A DNA stretch of 64,000 nt from Bacillus sp. SD075 (lineage in GTDB: Bacteria > Bacillota > Bacilli > Bacillales > DSM-1321), in assembly GCF_017355165.1 (NCBI RefSeq), contig NZ_JADILK010000005.1, positions 124,001 to 188,000 of the forward strand, written 5' to 3'. Of this stretch, positions 1-9,571 are shown in pieces. Numbering within the stretch: position 1 is the stretch's first letter; the number at the start of each line of letters is the position of its first letter. The notes beneath the pieces are model-generated. The model was not told the DNA's origin. It did no database searches and saw nothing but the letters and a program-made list of their open reading frames with translations. A program made the translations under genes and the position numbers.

Positions 1-144
1 CATTCTTTGTCCAGCGGTTTTATAAAATTGGATTTTCCCTATTTGAGATATCCAGGACTCAATGGCTTTTATCTCTTGCCGGGATAGCATTGTACTTTTA
101 TTCGGCTGATGTATCCTTCCCTTACCATTGGTAATTGACCACAT
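1..144 (-). CDS. Hypothetical protein, N-terminal 48 residues only
   Basis: A minus-strand reading frame starts with ATG at 144 and runs open to the window edge. A good ribosome binding site (AGGAGA) lies about nine bases upstream, which is the main reason to believe it. The visible part is hydrophilic, starts MWSITNGKGR and has no transmembrane segment or domain I recognise. The rest of the gene lies outside the window, so no function can be given. Confidence 0.5.
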   Translation of the reverse strand, partial: MWSITNGKGRIHQPNKSTMLSRQEIKAIESWISQIGKIQFYKTAGQRM

Positions 145-598
145 TCCCTAAACGTCTCCTTTCATTTACTAGAGAGATGGTTTCCAGAGAGCTGTAAAAA
201 AAATACATAGAATCATTATTAAGTAAAGATTTTGGTTATTACAGAGTACAAATACAAATTTTATCCCCCATAAAAATCCATATTACTTAGCGACTGCCCA
301 GTTTCATAATATTCTCTCTTCGTAACATGATATGATTTTTATGAAAAAATGGAGTGTACAATTAAGGGGAAATTCATACACATTCCAAAAGAAGTGGGGC
401 CAGGAATGCCCCCCAGTCCTTAAAATGTGTCCTAGTCTCCTATACCTGTTATTGCACTTACCTATTCCCCTTCCCAAAGGATCCGATAACGCGGCACCAT
501 TATATATTAAAGCCAGTTTGCTATATTTGCCTTCGCCATTCTCGTAAAATTGAAAGATTGCATTTTTTCAATGGCTCCTTATGCAAATATAATGAAAA
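145..598. other. Intergenic stretch without a supported gene
   Basis: AT-rich region between the partial gene at the left edge and the terminator at 590-627. A plus-strand frame at 332-547 has no ribosome binding site and an unlikely composition. The minus strand carries an open frame of about 80 codons without a clear start. I see no RNA gene or repeat here. Confidence 0.4.
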
Positions 599-627
599 GA
601 CAGATGACAAATAATTTGCCACCTGTC
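590..627 (-). terminator. Rho-independent terminator, minus strand
   Basis: A 13-bp stem (599-611 with 615-627, two G-U pairs, 3-nt loop) is followed on the minus strand by a run of T. It probably ends the deoxyribose operon transcript after the decayed gene at 638-810. Confidence 0.6.
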
Positions 628-637
628 CAACTATACT

Positions 638-810
638 TTATTTCGTCTTTCCATTTGGATACCTTAGGATATACTCACTTCGTTTTATTGGGATTTTGTT
701 AAACCATGCATCACTTTCAACTAAAAAAACTTAACGATCCTTTTGATAAAGAAACGTCAATCCTAAAGCTATGAGATTCATATGTGGTTCTGTCTGCTTA
801 CCCAAGCGTA
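638..810 (-). pseudogene. Decayed gene fragment downstream of the sugar kinase gene
   Basis: Reading the minus strand from about 810 gives a protein-like sequence interrupted by one in-frame stop: a segment containing MNLIALGLTFLYQKDR, then a segment ending YILRYPNGKTK with a stop at 638. No start codon with a ribosome binding site is visible. The composition looks like genuine coding sequence, and the terminator follows within 12 bases of the stop. I read it as a remnant of a former last gene of the operon. The family is not recognised, so this stays tentative. Confidence 0.3.
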
Positions 811-831
811 TTTCTGAATCACTTACAATAG

Positions 832-1752
832 TTAAACTACCTTATTCAAAAACTCTTCTAATTCTCCAGAATTTGGATAAGAAGACTGTGTTCCTCGTTT
901 AGTGACACTTAATGCGGCATAAGCTGTAGCCATTTTTATCGCATGAAGTACGTCGCCATTTTTCACAAAGAAATGTGCAAAGCATCCTATAAATGCATCT
1001 CCAGCGCCAGTAGTATCATTCGCAGTTACTTGATGTGACTCGACGGTTTGCGTTTTTTCCTTTGTAACCCACATGACGCCCTTGCTTCCCATTGTTACAA
1101 TGACGTTTTTCACTCCTTTTTCAATTAACATGGACGCTGCTTGTCTAATTTGGGCATGAGAGGCCACAGGCATTCCTGTTAAAATCTCCAGTTCGCTCTC
1201 ATTCGGGATAAAAAAGTCACTTTTGCACACATGATCAAAATCAAGTTCCTTTGATGCCGGTGCCGGATTCAAAATGACAGGAATGCCATGCTCATAACCA
1301 AATTCAATGGCACGGTAAACGGTTGGAAGCGGAATTTCCAGCTGAAGGACAATTAAAGAGGATGTCTTAAGCTTATCAGTTGCTCGCTCCACGTCTGCCG
1401 GCAACAGGTGTTGGTTTGCTCCCTTAATAATCAGGATGCGATTTTTTGATTCTTGATCCACAAAAATTGGTGCAACACCGCTCGATGTGCCTCTGACTTT
1501 ATTGGTAAACTCGGTATCGATTCCATGACTTTCGAGGTTTTGGATGGTGTTATCGGCAAAGAGATCATCGCCAACCTTTGTTACTAACATAACCTTTGAG
1601 CCCATTTTGGCAGCTGCCACTGCCTGATTTGCTCCTTTGCCCCCGCATCCAATTTCAAAGTCCGGCGCCTCAAGCGTTTCCCCTTCTTTCGGCATTTTAT
1701 CAATGTATGAAATCAAATCAACCATGTTCGATCCAATTACTGCGATATCCAT
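832..1752 (-). CDS. deoK: PfkB/ribokinase-family sugar kinase, probably deoxyribokinase
   Basis: A 306-residue kinase of the PfkB family. The substrate signature GCGGKGANQA is near residue 35, and the C-terminal ATP/anion-hole motif NDTTGAGDAF with the catalytic Asp is near residue 247. Length and motifs match ribokinase (RbsK). The neighbours deoX, deoP and deoC form the known deoQKPX-type deoxyribose set, so 2-deoxyribose is the likelier substrate; it would make the 5-phosphate that DeoC cleaves. The start lies 12 bases after the stop of deoX, so the two are co-transcribed. Ribokinase activity cannot be excluded from sequence alone. Confidence 0.85.
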   Translation of the reverse strand: MDIAVIGSNMVDLISYIDKMPKEGETLEAPDFEIGCGGKGANQAVAAAKMGSKVMLVTKVGDDLFADNTIQNLESHGIDTEFTNKVRGTSSGVAPIFVDQESKNRILIIKGANQHLLPADVERATDKLKTSSLIVLQLEIPLPTVYRAIEFGYEHGIPVILNPAPASKELDFDHVCKSDFFIPNESELEILTGMPVASHAQIRQAASMLIEKGVKNVIVTMGSKGVMWVTKEKTQTVESHQVTANDTTGAGDAFIGCFAHFFVKNGDVLHAIKMATAYAALSVTKRGTQSSYPNSGELEEFLNKVV

Positions 1753-1764
1753 TTCTTTTCCCCC

Positions 1765-2778
1765 TTATTTTTTCCCGGTAACAATCGTGAAAGTTCTCTC
1801 TTCCCCTGCTTCAAGCATAATCAATGTTCCTGATTTTTCTGCAGCGCTGAAGCCTTCCGGCCTGCATGTTGCAGGCAGCACGAATGATGCTACATGCTGA
1901 TTTGCATTATGTAATAACCACCTTGTAGCATAATTCAATTCCGCTGTCGAAAAACTTGTAAAGAAAGTGACTCCATCGGGAGCACCCATTTCAAACTCAG
2001 CCTCTTCTTGATATAGATTCAGCTCATCCGCAAAATATACAATCTCCGGATCATACATTTCCGGATTGTTTAATATTGTGAGCGATTCTTCGCCATTTAG
2101 TAGCTTCTTATTATAATCCAGCCATTTTTCTGTTGGCTTCACATGACCTGGAATCGATTCTCTAAGCTTGAAAACACTGTTTGGAATGTTCTGCTTCATT
2201 ACGGCATTTTCTAAATATGCATAATTTGTGTGGCACATATACTGAAGCGGCATTTCTGCACCCGATACATTTTTCACATTCATGCTCATTTTAATAAAAC
2301 TTTTCTCTTTGAACATTTCAACGCTTGGGGTGGCAAGATAATGGTGACCGAACCCTTTGACGTACTCTGTCTGACCACTTATTTTTATACCACTATCCGT
2401 AATTTCAAGCCAAGCCCTATCCATCTCGGCACATGGCATTTCTCCATGCATTTCATGGTCATCATCCGATCCCGGACAGCCATTGCTGATTAACCCTGAA
2501 TGAAAGGCAAAACATCCATATGTATCTATGACTCTATCAACCTTTTTAGGTTGAGAGAACATACTCTTCATTTTAAGATCTACACCGTCAAATTCCAAAT
2601 CCCAAATCATCTGACCCATGTATGGGAGTACAACCATTCTTCCTCTTGAATTTGTCAGCTCAATCGCTTCAATACCTGATGGGTAGCGGAATAAGTTTAC
2701 ACTGAATTCATTGTTGGTAAAAAACACTGTTTTGATTTCCTTAAAATAGTCCCGTTGCAGTTCAATTGTTCCCTTCAT
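1765..2778 (-). CDS. deoX: DeoX/DeoM-like aldose 1-epimerase family protein (DUF4432)
   Basis: A 337-residue protein of the galactose-mutarotase superfamily, DUF4432 type. The ATG at 2778 was chosen because a purine-rich ribosome binding site lies about nine bases upstream; it gives 337 residues, the length I recall for enterobacterial DeoX. An open frame extends further upstream but would overlap deoP and has no good signal. By family and context it would interconvert the anomers of deoxyribose for the kinase. It lies between the permease and kinase genes on the same strand. The mutarotase role is inferred from the family and operon. Confidence 0.75.
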   Translation of the reverse strand: MKGTIELQRDYFKEIKTVFFTNNEFSVNLFRYPSGIEAIELTNSRGRMVVLPYMGQMIWDLEFDGVDLKMKSMFSQPKKVDRVIDTYGCFAFHSGLISNGCPGSDDDHEMHGEMPCAEMDRAWLEITDSGIKISGQTEYVKGFGHHYLATPSVEMFKEKSFIKMSMNVKNVSGAEMPLQYMCHTNYAYLENAVMKQNIPNSVFKLRESIPGHVKPTEKWLDYNKKLLNGEESLTILNNPEMYDPEIVYFADELNLYQEEAEFEMGAPDGVTFFTSFSTAELNYATRWLLHNANQHVASFVLPATCRPEGFSAAEKSGTLIMLEAGEERTFTIVTGKK

Positions 2779-2857
2779 GATTCCCATCCCTTTCCTATTA
2801 TGTCCAAACAGGACAGCAAAGTTTAGAGCTGTCCTGATCAGATGAGCATTTACTATA

Positions 2858-4204
2858 TTAGACTGATTCGACTGGCTTTTCTGAAGGATGGACCGATGCA
2901 TTTTGCTTTTTCATTTCACCGAAAAAATAGCAACCGACGTAGATAAAGCATGCCATCGATACAAGAAAGGCCAATTGCATGGAACCGAAGAAATCAGATA
3001 CAAACCCTTGTAATGCAGGGATGACCGCTCCGCCTACAATAGCCATGACGAGGATTGCTCCTGCCGTTTCTGTATATTTCTTTTCTTGTATAACTTCAAG
3101 TGTTTCTGCATAAATCGTCGCCCAGCATGGTCCAAACAGCATGCTTACCGCAACCGCAGCGTACACAGCTGTCATATTCGGTACAAATGCCACATACGCA
3201 AGAAGGGCTGAACCAATGATGGAGTAGCTAACCAATACCTTAGATGGAGAGAAGCGGGTCATCAAGAAATTGGCTATGAACTTCCCTACAAAGAAAGCAC
3301 TAAAGCTATATACCATAAAGGTTGAGGCTGTACGCTCATTTATGTCAGGATTTAAATCGAGTGCAAGCCGAATGGTAAATGACCAAACCGTTACCTGCAT
3401 ACCGACGTATAAAAATTGTGCAGCAATCCCTTTTCGGAATCGTTTGTTTCCACCTAAGTATTTCAGAGTTTCAATGATTCCAGGTGTTTTCTCTGTAACT
3501 TTGCCGCTTTTCACTTCCGGCTTACAGGAAGGGAACTTAGTGAAAATAAACAGGACAAGTACACCGATAAGAACAAAAATCATATATCTGTAAGGTTCTA
3601 GAGTATTTTCAAGCATTTTCAGTCCAAAAGCCTGTGCCTCCGCTGGAGACATAGTCGCCAATTGCGCCTCAAGACTTGCTCCTTTTTGGAAAACGAGGTA
3701 TTTCCCAAGTAAAATTCCTGAAATCGCACCAATTGGATAAAATGTTTGGCTGATATTCAATCGAAGAATCGCATACTTGCGCGGGCCAATCATGGAACTA
3801 TATGTATTTGCAGCTGTCTCAAGAAAACCTAAGCCAATCGCGATGGAAAAGATTGCAAACAAAAACATTGTATAGGTAGCCATATGCGAAGCTGGGTAAA
3901 ACAATGAGCATCCTACAATATAGAAAAGCAAGCCTGTAATTATGGCAAACTTATAATTAGTTTTCTTGATTACCATAGAAGCAGGTATTGCTATCAGGAA
4001 ATATCCTCCATAAAATGCACTTTGTACTAAAGCACTCGCAAAATCACTCAACTCAAACACATGTTTGAACTGTGCAATCAAAATATCGTTCAAACTGGCA
4101 GCTACCGCCCATAAAGGGAAGAGCAGAGACAACAGGATAAACTGAAAAAAAGGTGTACGATTCAAATAACCATCTGGCAGCTGAATTATGTTTTGTTTTT
4201 TCAT
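2858..4204 (-). CDS. deoP: Sugar:proton symporter of the FucP family, probable deoxyribose permease
   Basis: A 448-residue membrane protein with about twelve hydrophobic segments, like the L-fucose permease branch of the major facilitator superfamily. DeoP of Salmonella and pathogenic E. coli belongs to this branch. The gene lies between deoC and deoX on the same strand, 60 bases from deoC, which supports deoxyribose import. The start ATG at 4204 is preceded by a purine-rich site (GGGGATG). Substrate is inferred from context. Confidence 0.8.
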   Translation of the reverse strand: MKKQNIIQLPDGYLNRTPFFQFILLSLLFPLWAVAASLNDILIAQFKHVFELSDFASALVQSAFYGGYFLIAIPASMVIKKTNYKFAIITGLLFYIVGCSLFYPASHMATYTMFLFAIFSIAIGLGFLETAANTYSSMIGPRKYAILRLNISQTFYPIGAISGILLGKYLVFQKGASLEAQLATMSPAEAQAFGLKMLENTLEPYRYMIFVLIGVLVLFIFTKFPSCKPEVKSGKVTEKTPGIIETLKYLGGNKRFRKGIAAQFLYVGMQVTVWSFTIRLALDLNPDINERTASTFMVYSFSAFFVGKFIANFLMTRFSPSKVLVSYSIIGSALLAYVAFVPNMTAVYAAVAVSMLFGPCWATIYAETLEVIQEKKYTETAGAILVMAIVGGAVIPALQGFVSDFFGSMQLAFLVSMACFIYVGCYFFGEMKKQNASVHPSEKPVESV

Positions 4205-4264
4205 TATCTAACATCCCCTTGTGTCCATAGTTTTTAAAAGCGCATATATGATTCTTTATCTGTA

Positions 4265-4930
4265 TCAGTATCCATCCAATACTGCTTCACCTTTCATAAT
4301 CTTCACGCCCGAGCTTGCACCGACACGAGTAGCACCAGCCTCAACCATCGACTTCAAATCTTTTAAGTCACGAATTCCTCCGGATGCCTTTACACCCGCC
4401 TTATCCTTAACAATCTCATGCATTAATGCAACATCCTCAACCGTTGCTCCCCCTGTTGAGAATCCAGTAGACGTTTTCACGAAATCGGCACCTGCACGAA
4501 GTGAAAGTTCGCAAGCAATAACCTTCTCTTCTTCAGTAAGCAAAGATGTTTCTATGATCACTTTGACTAGTGCCTTTGTTTTAACAGCATCAACAACAGC
4601 ACGAATGTCAGCTTCTACCTCCTCATATTCGCCTGATTTCAATACGCCAATAGCTAAGACCATATCCACTTCTTCGGCGCCATTTTGAATTGCATTCTCT
4701 GATTCAATAGCTTTTACTGCAGTCGTTGAGGCTCCTAGAGGAAAACCGATGACTGTACACACCTTCACATCGCTTCCTTTAAGTTTCTCTGCTGCCGTTT
4801 TCACCCAGATCGGGTTTACACATACAGAAGCAAAACCATATTCTCTAGCTTCTTCACATAGAGTCACTATCTGTTCTTTTGTTGCCTCAGCCTTTAACAA
4901 GGTATGGTCAATCATTTTTGCAGTACTCAT
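4265..4930 (-). CDS. deoC: Deoxyribose-phosphate aldolase
   Basis: A 221-residue class I aldolase. The Schiff-base lysine lies in FVKTSTGF (Lys152), with the acidic residue in EVDMV (Asp89) and a second conserved lysine in LVKVIIE. It cleaves 2-deoxyribose 5-phosphate into acetaldehyde and glyceraldehyde 3-phosphate in the cytoplasm. Length and motifs match the Bacillus enzyme. Here it is the first catabolic gene after the LacI-type regulator rather than part of a nucleoside operon with pdp and nupC, which fits growth on free deoxyribose. Confidence 0.95.
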   Translation of the reverse strand: MSTAKMIDHTLLKAEATKEQIVTLCEEAREYGFASVCVNPIWVKTAAEKLKGSDVKVCTVIGFPLGASTTAVKAIESENAIQNGAEEVDMVLAIGVLKSGEYEEVEADIRAVVDAVKTKALVKVIIETSLLTEEEKVIACELSLRAGADFVKTSTGFSTGGATVEDVALMHEIVKDKAGVKASGGIRDLKDLKSMVEAGATRVGASSGVKIMKGEAVLDGY

Positions 4931-5031
4931 CTTAATCTCTCCTCTTTCTTTAATTAGAATAAAACGCTTTCAATCTATAAAAGGTAGCGGGCGACCAGAT
5001 GAATTAATCTCCTAGTGCCCTTTTCATATAA

Positions 5032-6054
5032 TCAGAATGTATGATGCTCTAACCGGCAGGACTCCCTGACTTTAAGGTCTGGAGACAATAGATACTCCCG
5101 CTTCGGAAGCTCTCCTTTGAAACAAATCCGCTCATGCAGAAGCATAAAGGCAATCTCTCCTATAGCATTCATTGGCCTTGCAACTACACTAAGCTTCGGA
5201 CTCAAAAATGTCGCGATATCCACATCATCAAAACCTATAAATGACACCTCGCTGCCAAGCTTCCAGTTTAAATCGACCAGCGCTTTCAAACAGCCGATAG
5301 TCATCATGTTGTTGGAAGAAAAAATAGCAGTTGGCCTATCATCAAGCTCAAAAAGCTTTTCAGTACACCGATAACCACTTTGCTCTCCAAAATCTCCATG
5401 AATGACATATCGTTCATCTATTTCAATGTTGTAGTCCTCTAGGGCATTTTTATAACCCAAGAACCGTTCTAGCCCAGGGGTTGTGTTCTGTGGGCCGCAT
5501 ATAATTGCTATCTTTCCATGCCCTTGAAGAATCAATTGCTGGACAGCTTGATAGGCCCCCTTCTTGTTATCAACAAGAACAGTATCCACTTCAAATTTTT
5601 TGATGCTTCGATCAACTGCTACTACAGGAATTTCCTGCTCTTCAAGCAGTTTTAGGTGTTCACCATCTTCATTGGCCGTTGTGATAATAACACCATCCAC
5701 ACCTCGCTCAATAAAATTTCTCACAATCTCTTCTTCGATTTTTGGGGATTCATTTGTACTGCTTAAAATAGTGAAATATTCTTTTTCACGAGCTTTTTGT
5801 TCAATCCCTGCCATAACAAGCGGAAAGAAAGGGTTCATGATATCAGGTACAATGACCCCGATTGTATTCGTTTCTTTTCGCTTCATAGTCCTTGCTGCAG
5901 CACTGCGAATATAGCCCAGTTCCTCAATGGCCTTTAAAATCCGATCTTCCGTTACTTTGCGAACGCCTCCTTGGTTATTAATGACCCGGGATACGGTTGC
6001 AATAGAAACGTTAGCAAGATTTGCAACATCCTGAATAGTTGGCTTTGACTCCAT
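5032..6054 (-). CDS. LacI-family transcriptional regulator of the deoxyribose operon
   Basis: A 340-residue regulator. An N-terminal helix-turn-helix (IQDVANLANVSIATVSRVIN, about residues 7-26) and hinge are followed by a periplasmic-binding-protein-like ligand domain (NTIGVIVPDIMNPFFP from about residue 62). It is the first gene of the minus-strand run with deoC, deoP, deoX and the kinase, so it probably represses its own operon until a deoxyribose-derived ligand binds. Two identical palindromic boxes upstream (6068-6087 and 6140-6159) are the likely targets. The ligand is inferred. Confidence 0.85.
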   Translation of the reverse strand: MESKPTIQDVANLANVSIATVSRVINNQGGVRKVTEDRILKAIEELGYIRSAAARTMKRKETNTIGVIVPDIMNPFFPLVMAGIEQKAREKEYFTILSSTNESPKIEEEIVRNFIERGVDGVIITTANEDGEHLKLLEEQEIPVVAVDRSIKKFEVDTVLVDNKKGAYQAVQQLILQGHGKIAIICGPQNTTPGLERFLGYKNALEDYNIEIDERYVIHGDFGEQSGYRCTEKLFELDDRPTAIFSSNNMMTIGCLKALVDLNWKLGSEVSFIGFDDVDIATFLSPKLSVVARPMNAIGEIAFMLLHERICFKGELPKREYLLSPDLKVRESCRLEHHTF

Positions 6055-6067
6055 CTTTTAACACCTC

Positions 6068-6087
6068 AAAATGTAAACGTTTAGATT
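6068..6087. promoter_or_regulatory. LacI-type operator, proximal copy
   Basis: The box AAAATGTAAACGTTTAGATT contains the perfect palindrome TAAACGTTTA (6074-6083), a typical LacI-family half-site pair. An identical 20-base box lies 72 bp away. It sits between the promoter and the regulator start codon, so binding would block transcription. Confidence 0.7.
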
Positions 6088-6134
6088 TTTTAAAATAAAT
6101 CCGTATAAAACAAGTTAAAATCATGAAATTAATC

Positions 6135-6159
6135 ATTATAAAATGTAAACGTTTAGATT
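6135..6159 (-). promoter_or_regulatory. Second LacI-type operator beside a -10 box
   Basis: An exact second copy of the 20-base operator (6140-6159, palindrome 6146-6155) touches a perfect minus-strand -10 hexamer TATAAT at 6135-6140. The two operator centres are 72 bp apart, close to seven helical turns, which would allow one tetramer to bridge both. A clear -35 hexamer is not visible. Confidence 0.6.
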
Positions 6160-6502
6160 ATTCTTGGAATTAGATTACCAGGTTATTTGTGTAATAGCAA
6201 GTTATTTTGTATGCGGTTACATAAAAAATATCATCATGTCACTGACGATGATTTACATTCAAGGGTTTTTACATATGCCAGGTCACTTCCTGTTTTTTCG
6301 GCTTATTCTTTCGTTCTTTTAATAAAGAATATGTCAGCCGACATTATCGGTTGATTTATTTTTTTCATTTTAATTGGAAACGCCTTAATGTCAACCATTG
6401 CATAAACAAGATGGATCTCAATGTACTCTTCTTTCCTTCATTCGCAAAAAAATGGTATATTACTACTTTGACATCAATGGTTTATGGTTTAAGACAGGAG
6501 TG

Positions 6503-7301
6503 ATGAACTATCCATATAAGATGGATTATATCAACAATTGCAGGAATAATACTTATTTTTGTATGTGTATTAACCTTCAATTATTTCGAGAGCGATAAAA
6601 CGGAGAAAGGGAAAGATGCGGAAGCCAAGGAATCCAAAATACCTGAAGTGCAGGAATATGGCGGGACCTATCTTGAAAAAGTCGGCGATAAGGTTCGCCA
6701 AATAAATTGGGGCACATTCACATTACTTGAAACGAAGCCTATTAATGAGTCATTTGAATTGGCATCCATGGTCATCACAATCAAGGATATCCGAAGGATT
6801 CAATTATCTTCACTCACAGATGAAGTGAAGGGGGAGCTTAAGACCTATACAGGATTGAGTTTTGATGAGGCCTATTCGATTTACTATAAAGAGAATTTAT
6901 CCATGGAGGAAATCGATCAACAGGCTGCGTTGTCTAAAACGGATATTGATGAAGAGGTTTCTTATCTAGAGGTAACTTATTCTGTTGAAAATAAAGATTC
7001 GAAGGAACTTCAATTCTTCAGTATGGAAAATGTTACTTTCAATGATGATCTTACATATGATGTGCCTTCTAAAAATTTCATCCATTTCGAAGATACTTTG
7101 ATGGGGACAAAAAAAGTAAGTCGATCAGATTACCAACCAGGAGAAAAAAGAAAAGGCACAATTGGATTATTGGTTGATCCCGAGGATAACTTCGAACGGC
7201 TCGATTCCTTTACATTCACTACCGATGATATTGCGGATGGTGAGTCTCATGAATTATTGGTGGATGGGACTTCATTTGAAATTCCCCTAAAAGGAAAGTA
7301 G
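6503..7301 (+). CDS. Membrane-anchored protein of unknown function with an apparent frameshift near its N-terminus
   Basis: The long frame from 6507 to 7301 encodes a hydrophobic anchor (IISTIAGIILIFVCVLTF) and then a charged extracellular-looking domain of about 217 residues. That frame has no ATG, GTG or TTG start before the anchor. A start with an upstream AGGAG (ATG at 6503, encoding MNYPYK) lies in another frame. A single-base change near 6515-6525 would join MNYPYK to the anchor. Either the gene has a real frameshift, the assembly has an error, or translation begins at GTG 6648 without the anchor. The soluble domain matches no family I recognise. The gene stands alone on the plus strand. 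Confidence 0.55.
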
Positions 7302-7323
7302 TTTTATAGTCTATAAAGATAGG

Positions 7324-7383
7324 ATAGGAAACCCTAAATAAGGGGACATCGAAAAATGGTTTCACATATTTAGGGTTTCCTAT
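7324..7383. terminator. Long inverted repeat between convergent genes
   Basis: A perfect 17-bp stem (7324-7340 with 7367-7383) with a 26-nt spacer lies between the plus-strand gene ending at 7301 and the minus-strand ligase gene ending at 7410. It lacks a T-run, so it is only a probable bidirectional transcription barrier. Confidence 0.5.
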
Positions 7384-7409
7384 GAGCTCCCTAACGAGAA
7401 CTGATAAGC

Positions 7410-9017
7410 TTATCTCTCCCCGACAGTATAGTTCTCCGTTCCTTCCTCCATTAATATTCTACGCAATATTTTCCCAACAGCAGATTTGGGCAGTTGTTCC
7501 CTGAACTCAAAACTTCGCGGTACTTTATATCTGGCCAATCGTTTCACGCAAAACTCCCTGATCTCCTGCTCCGAGACTGACTTTCCTTTCTTTAAAACTA
7601 TGGCCGCTTTTACCGTTTCTCCACGGTATGAATCCGGCACTCCAAATACACATGTCTCTTTTACGGCTGGATGCTGATAAATAATATCTTCGACTTCGAT
7701 TGGATAAACATTATAACCGCTTGCAATAATCATATCTTTCTTCCTGCCTACTATATAAAAATATCCGTTTTCATCCATCGTCGCGATATCTCCAGTGTAA
7801 AGCCACCCATCCCGCAAAGCCGTTGCCGTTTCCTCTGGATTTTTCCAATATCCCTTCATTACTTGCGGACCTTTAATGATCAGTTCGCCAATTTCACCTG
7901 TTGGCAATTCATCAATGCCTATTTTCAGTTCTACGATTTTAGCATCGGTATTAGGGTAAGGAATTCCGATACTTCCTGGTTTTTTCTGACCTATAACTGG
8001 ATTGCGGTGGGTAGTGGGTGAAGTTTCCGACATTCCAAAACCTTCTAATATTGTCACCCGTAATTTCCTTTCAAACTGATGAATGATTTCTATCGGGAGA
8101 GGGGCTGAACCACAGCTGCAGTACTTGAAGCAGCTTAAATCGTCCGCCGTTAAATCCGGGTGATTCAGTAAAGCAATATACATGGTCGGGACACCAGGAA
8201 AAATGGTTGGCCGATGTTTTCGAATCAAATCTACCACCTTGTTTATTTCAAATTTCTCCAATGTGATATAAGTTGATCCGGCATAAATGGCACTATTCAA
8301 TCGACCATTACCAAACACATGGAATAATGGAGTCAAACCAAGCATACGTTCACCAGGACTTTGGAGTTGAAGGGCGTTTGCCGTGAAGGCAAAGTCTTGA
8401 TAAACATTCGAGATCAAATTAAAATGCGTGAGCATGACTCCTTTTGATTTCCCTGTAGTCCCCCCTGTATATTGAAGTACAGCCACAGCTTCCTTGGGAT
8501 CGATAGCCAGAGCAGGAAGGTCCATATCTTCCGTTGTTAAATCCGTTCCAGTTTCCATTAATTGTTCGGCAGATATGAACGTTAATCTTTCAGAGAAACT
8601 TGTTAGCACTAATTTTTCCCGTTGTTCCTCACGTCCAATGAACCAATTGGCTTCGGAATCCCGTAATATATAATCCAATTCACTCGACTGATACAGTGGG
8701 TTCACTTGAACGACCACACCTCCCAAACGATGAATGGCATAATAGGCAATGATATATTCTAGACAATTTGGCAGCATGATTGCTATACGATCGTCTTTTT
8801 GAAATCCACGGTTGTATAAATTCACAGCAACACGATCAGTGGCACCCTTCAATTCCATATATGTCATTTCCCGCTCCCCATCTATTACAGCTTTACAGGT
8901 TGGGTAATATCGGGATGAACGTTCCAGGAGTCCATATAATGACAATAACGGAATGTCAATTTCAGCAGGAGTTCCTTTCGGATAAAAATCATGCCAAGTT
9001 CTAGTCAATTTTTCCAC
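7410..9017 (-). CDS. AMP-forming acyl-CoA ligase (long-chain fatty acid type)
   Basis: A 535-residue ANL-superfamily enzyme. The P-loop-like motif YTGGTTGKSKG is near residue 185, the adenylate motif GFGMSETSP near residue 328, and the hinge region IVGRKKDMIIASGYNVYP near residue 425; a C-terminal lysine lies in KSAVGKILRR. It activates a carboxylic acid to its CoA thioester. The overall sequence resembles LcfB-type fatty-acyl ligases and is clearly related to the second ligase at 14748. It is the last gene of the catabolic run, downstream of a thioesterase and a thiolase gene. The exact acid is unknown. Confidence 0.85.
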   Translation of the reverse strand: MEKLTRTWHDFYPKGTPAEIDIPLLSLYGLLERSSRYYPTCKAVIDGEREMTYMELKGATDRVAVNLYNRGFQKDDRIAIMLPNCLEYIIAYYAIHRLGGVVVQVNPLYQSSELDYILRDSEANWFIGREEQREKLVLTSFSERLTFISAEQLMETGTDLTTEDMDLPALAIDPKEAVAVLQYTGGTTGKSKGVMLTHFNLISNVYQDFAFTANALQLQSPGERMLGLTPLFHVFGNGRLNSAIYAGSTYITLEKFEINKVVDLIRKHRPTIFPGVPTMYIALLNHPDLTADDLSCFKYCSCGSAPLPIEIIHQFERKLRVTILEGFGMSETSPTTHRNPVIGQKKPGSIGIPYPNTDAKIVELKIGIDELPTGEIGELIIKGPQVMKGYWKNPEETATALRDGWLYTGDIATMDENGYFYIVGRKKDMIIASGYNVYPIEVEDIIYQHPAVKETCVFGVPDSYRGETVKAAIVLKKGKSVSEQEIREFCVKRLARYKVPRSFEFREQLPKSAVGKILRRILMEEGTENYTVGER

Positions 9018-9075
9018 ACCTCATTCTTTTCTAATAAAATGGCACATAGACAAGCCAACTTTGATCATCCTTGCC

Positions 9076-9480
9076 TCATTTTTCACGAATGATTTTAAAA
9101 ATTCCTGTGCCCTTCGCGATGATGTTGCCTTCAATATCTTTTATTTCTCCTTCAGTAAAGGCAATTTTATATCCTTTTTGAAGGACTTTTGCTTCCGCAA
9201 ATAATTCCCCGCTCGATATACTGGCTAAATAATGTACAGTTAAACTTGTGGTCACGACTTTAGATTTGGTAACGGAGCGAGTCACCATTCCTAGAATGGT
9301 ATCCAGCATGGTAGCATGAATGCCCCCGTGCAGTGTTCCATTAACATTTAGTAAATGTTCTTCAATGTTTAACTTTATAGTTACATTCCCTTCTTCAAAC
9401 CGAATGATTTCAAACCCTATATGTGAAAAGAATGCACTACTTTCAAATTGATTACGAATATCTTCCACTTCAACAGGCAA
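9076..9480 (-). CDS. PaaI-type hotdog-fold acyl-CoA thioesterase
   Basis: A 134-residue single hotdog-domain protein with the PaaI/YdiI-type signature NVNGTLHGGIHATMLDTILGM, including the catalytic acidic residue after the HGG turn. Such enzymes release CoA from stalled or unwanted acyl/aryl-CoA intermediates. It sits between a ligase and a thiolase gene on the same strand, a usual housekeeping position in aromatic catabolic clusters. Substrate specificity cannot be read from sequence. Confidence 0.8.
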   Translation of the reverse strand: MPVEVEDIRNQFESSAFFSHIGFEIIRFEEGNVTIKLNIEEHLLNVNGTLHGGIHATMLDTILGMVTRSVTKSKVVTTSLTVHYLASISSGELFAEAKVLQKGYKIAFTEGEIKDIEGNIIAKGTGIFKIIREK

Positions 9481-9571
9481 TCTTCCTCCCCCTCACCTTT
9501 GCGCGATTAAACTTATATACGGAAAGGAGCAGAAACGTATGGGGTTTCCACTCCTTTCTCATAGAGATTCT

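Noticed and set aside
332..547. 71-codon plus-strand frame
   Set aside because: No ribosome binding site, unusual Pro/Leu-rich composition, no known family.
7324..7383. Riboswitch-like element near the ligase gene
   Set aside because: It is a simple inverted repeat at the 3' ends of two convergent genes; a transcription barrier explains it.
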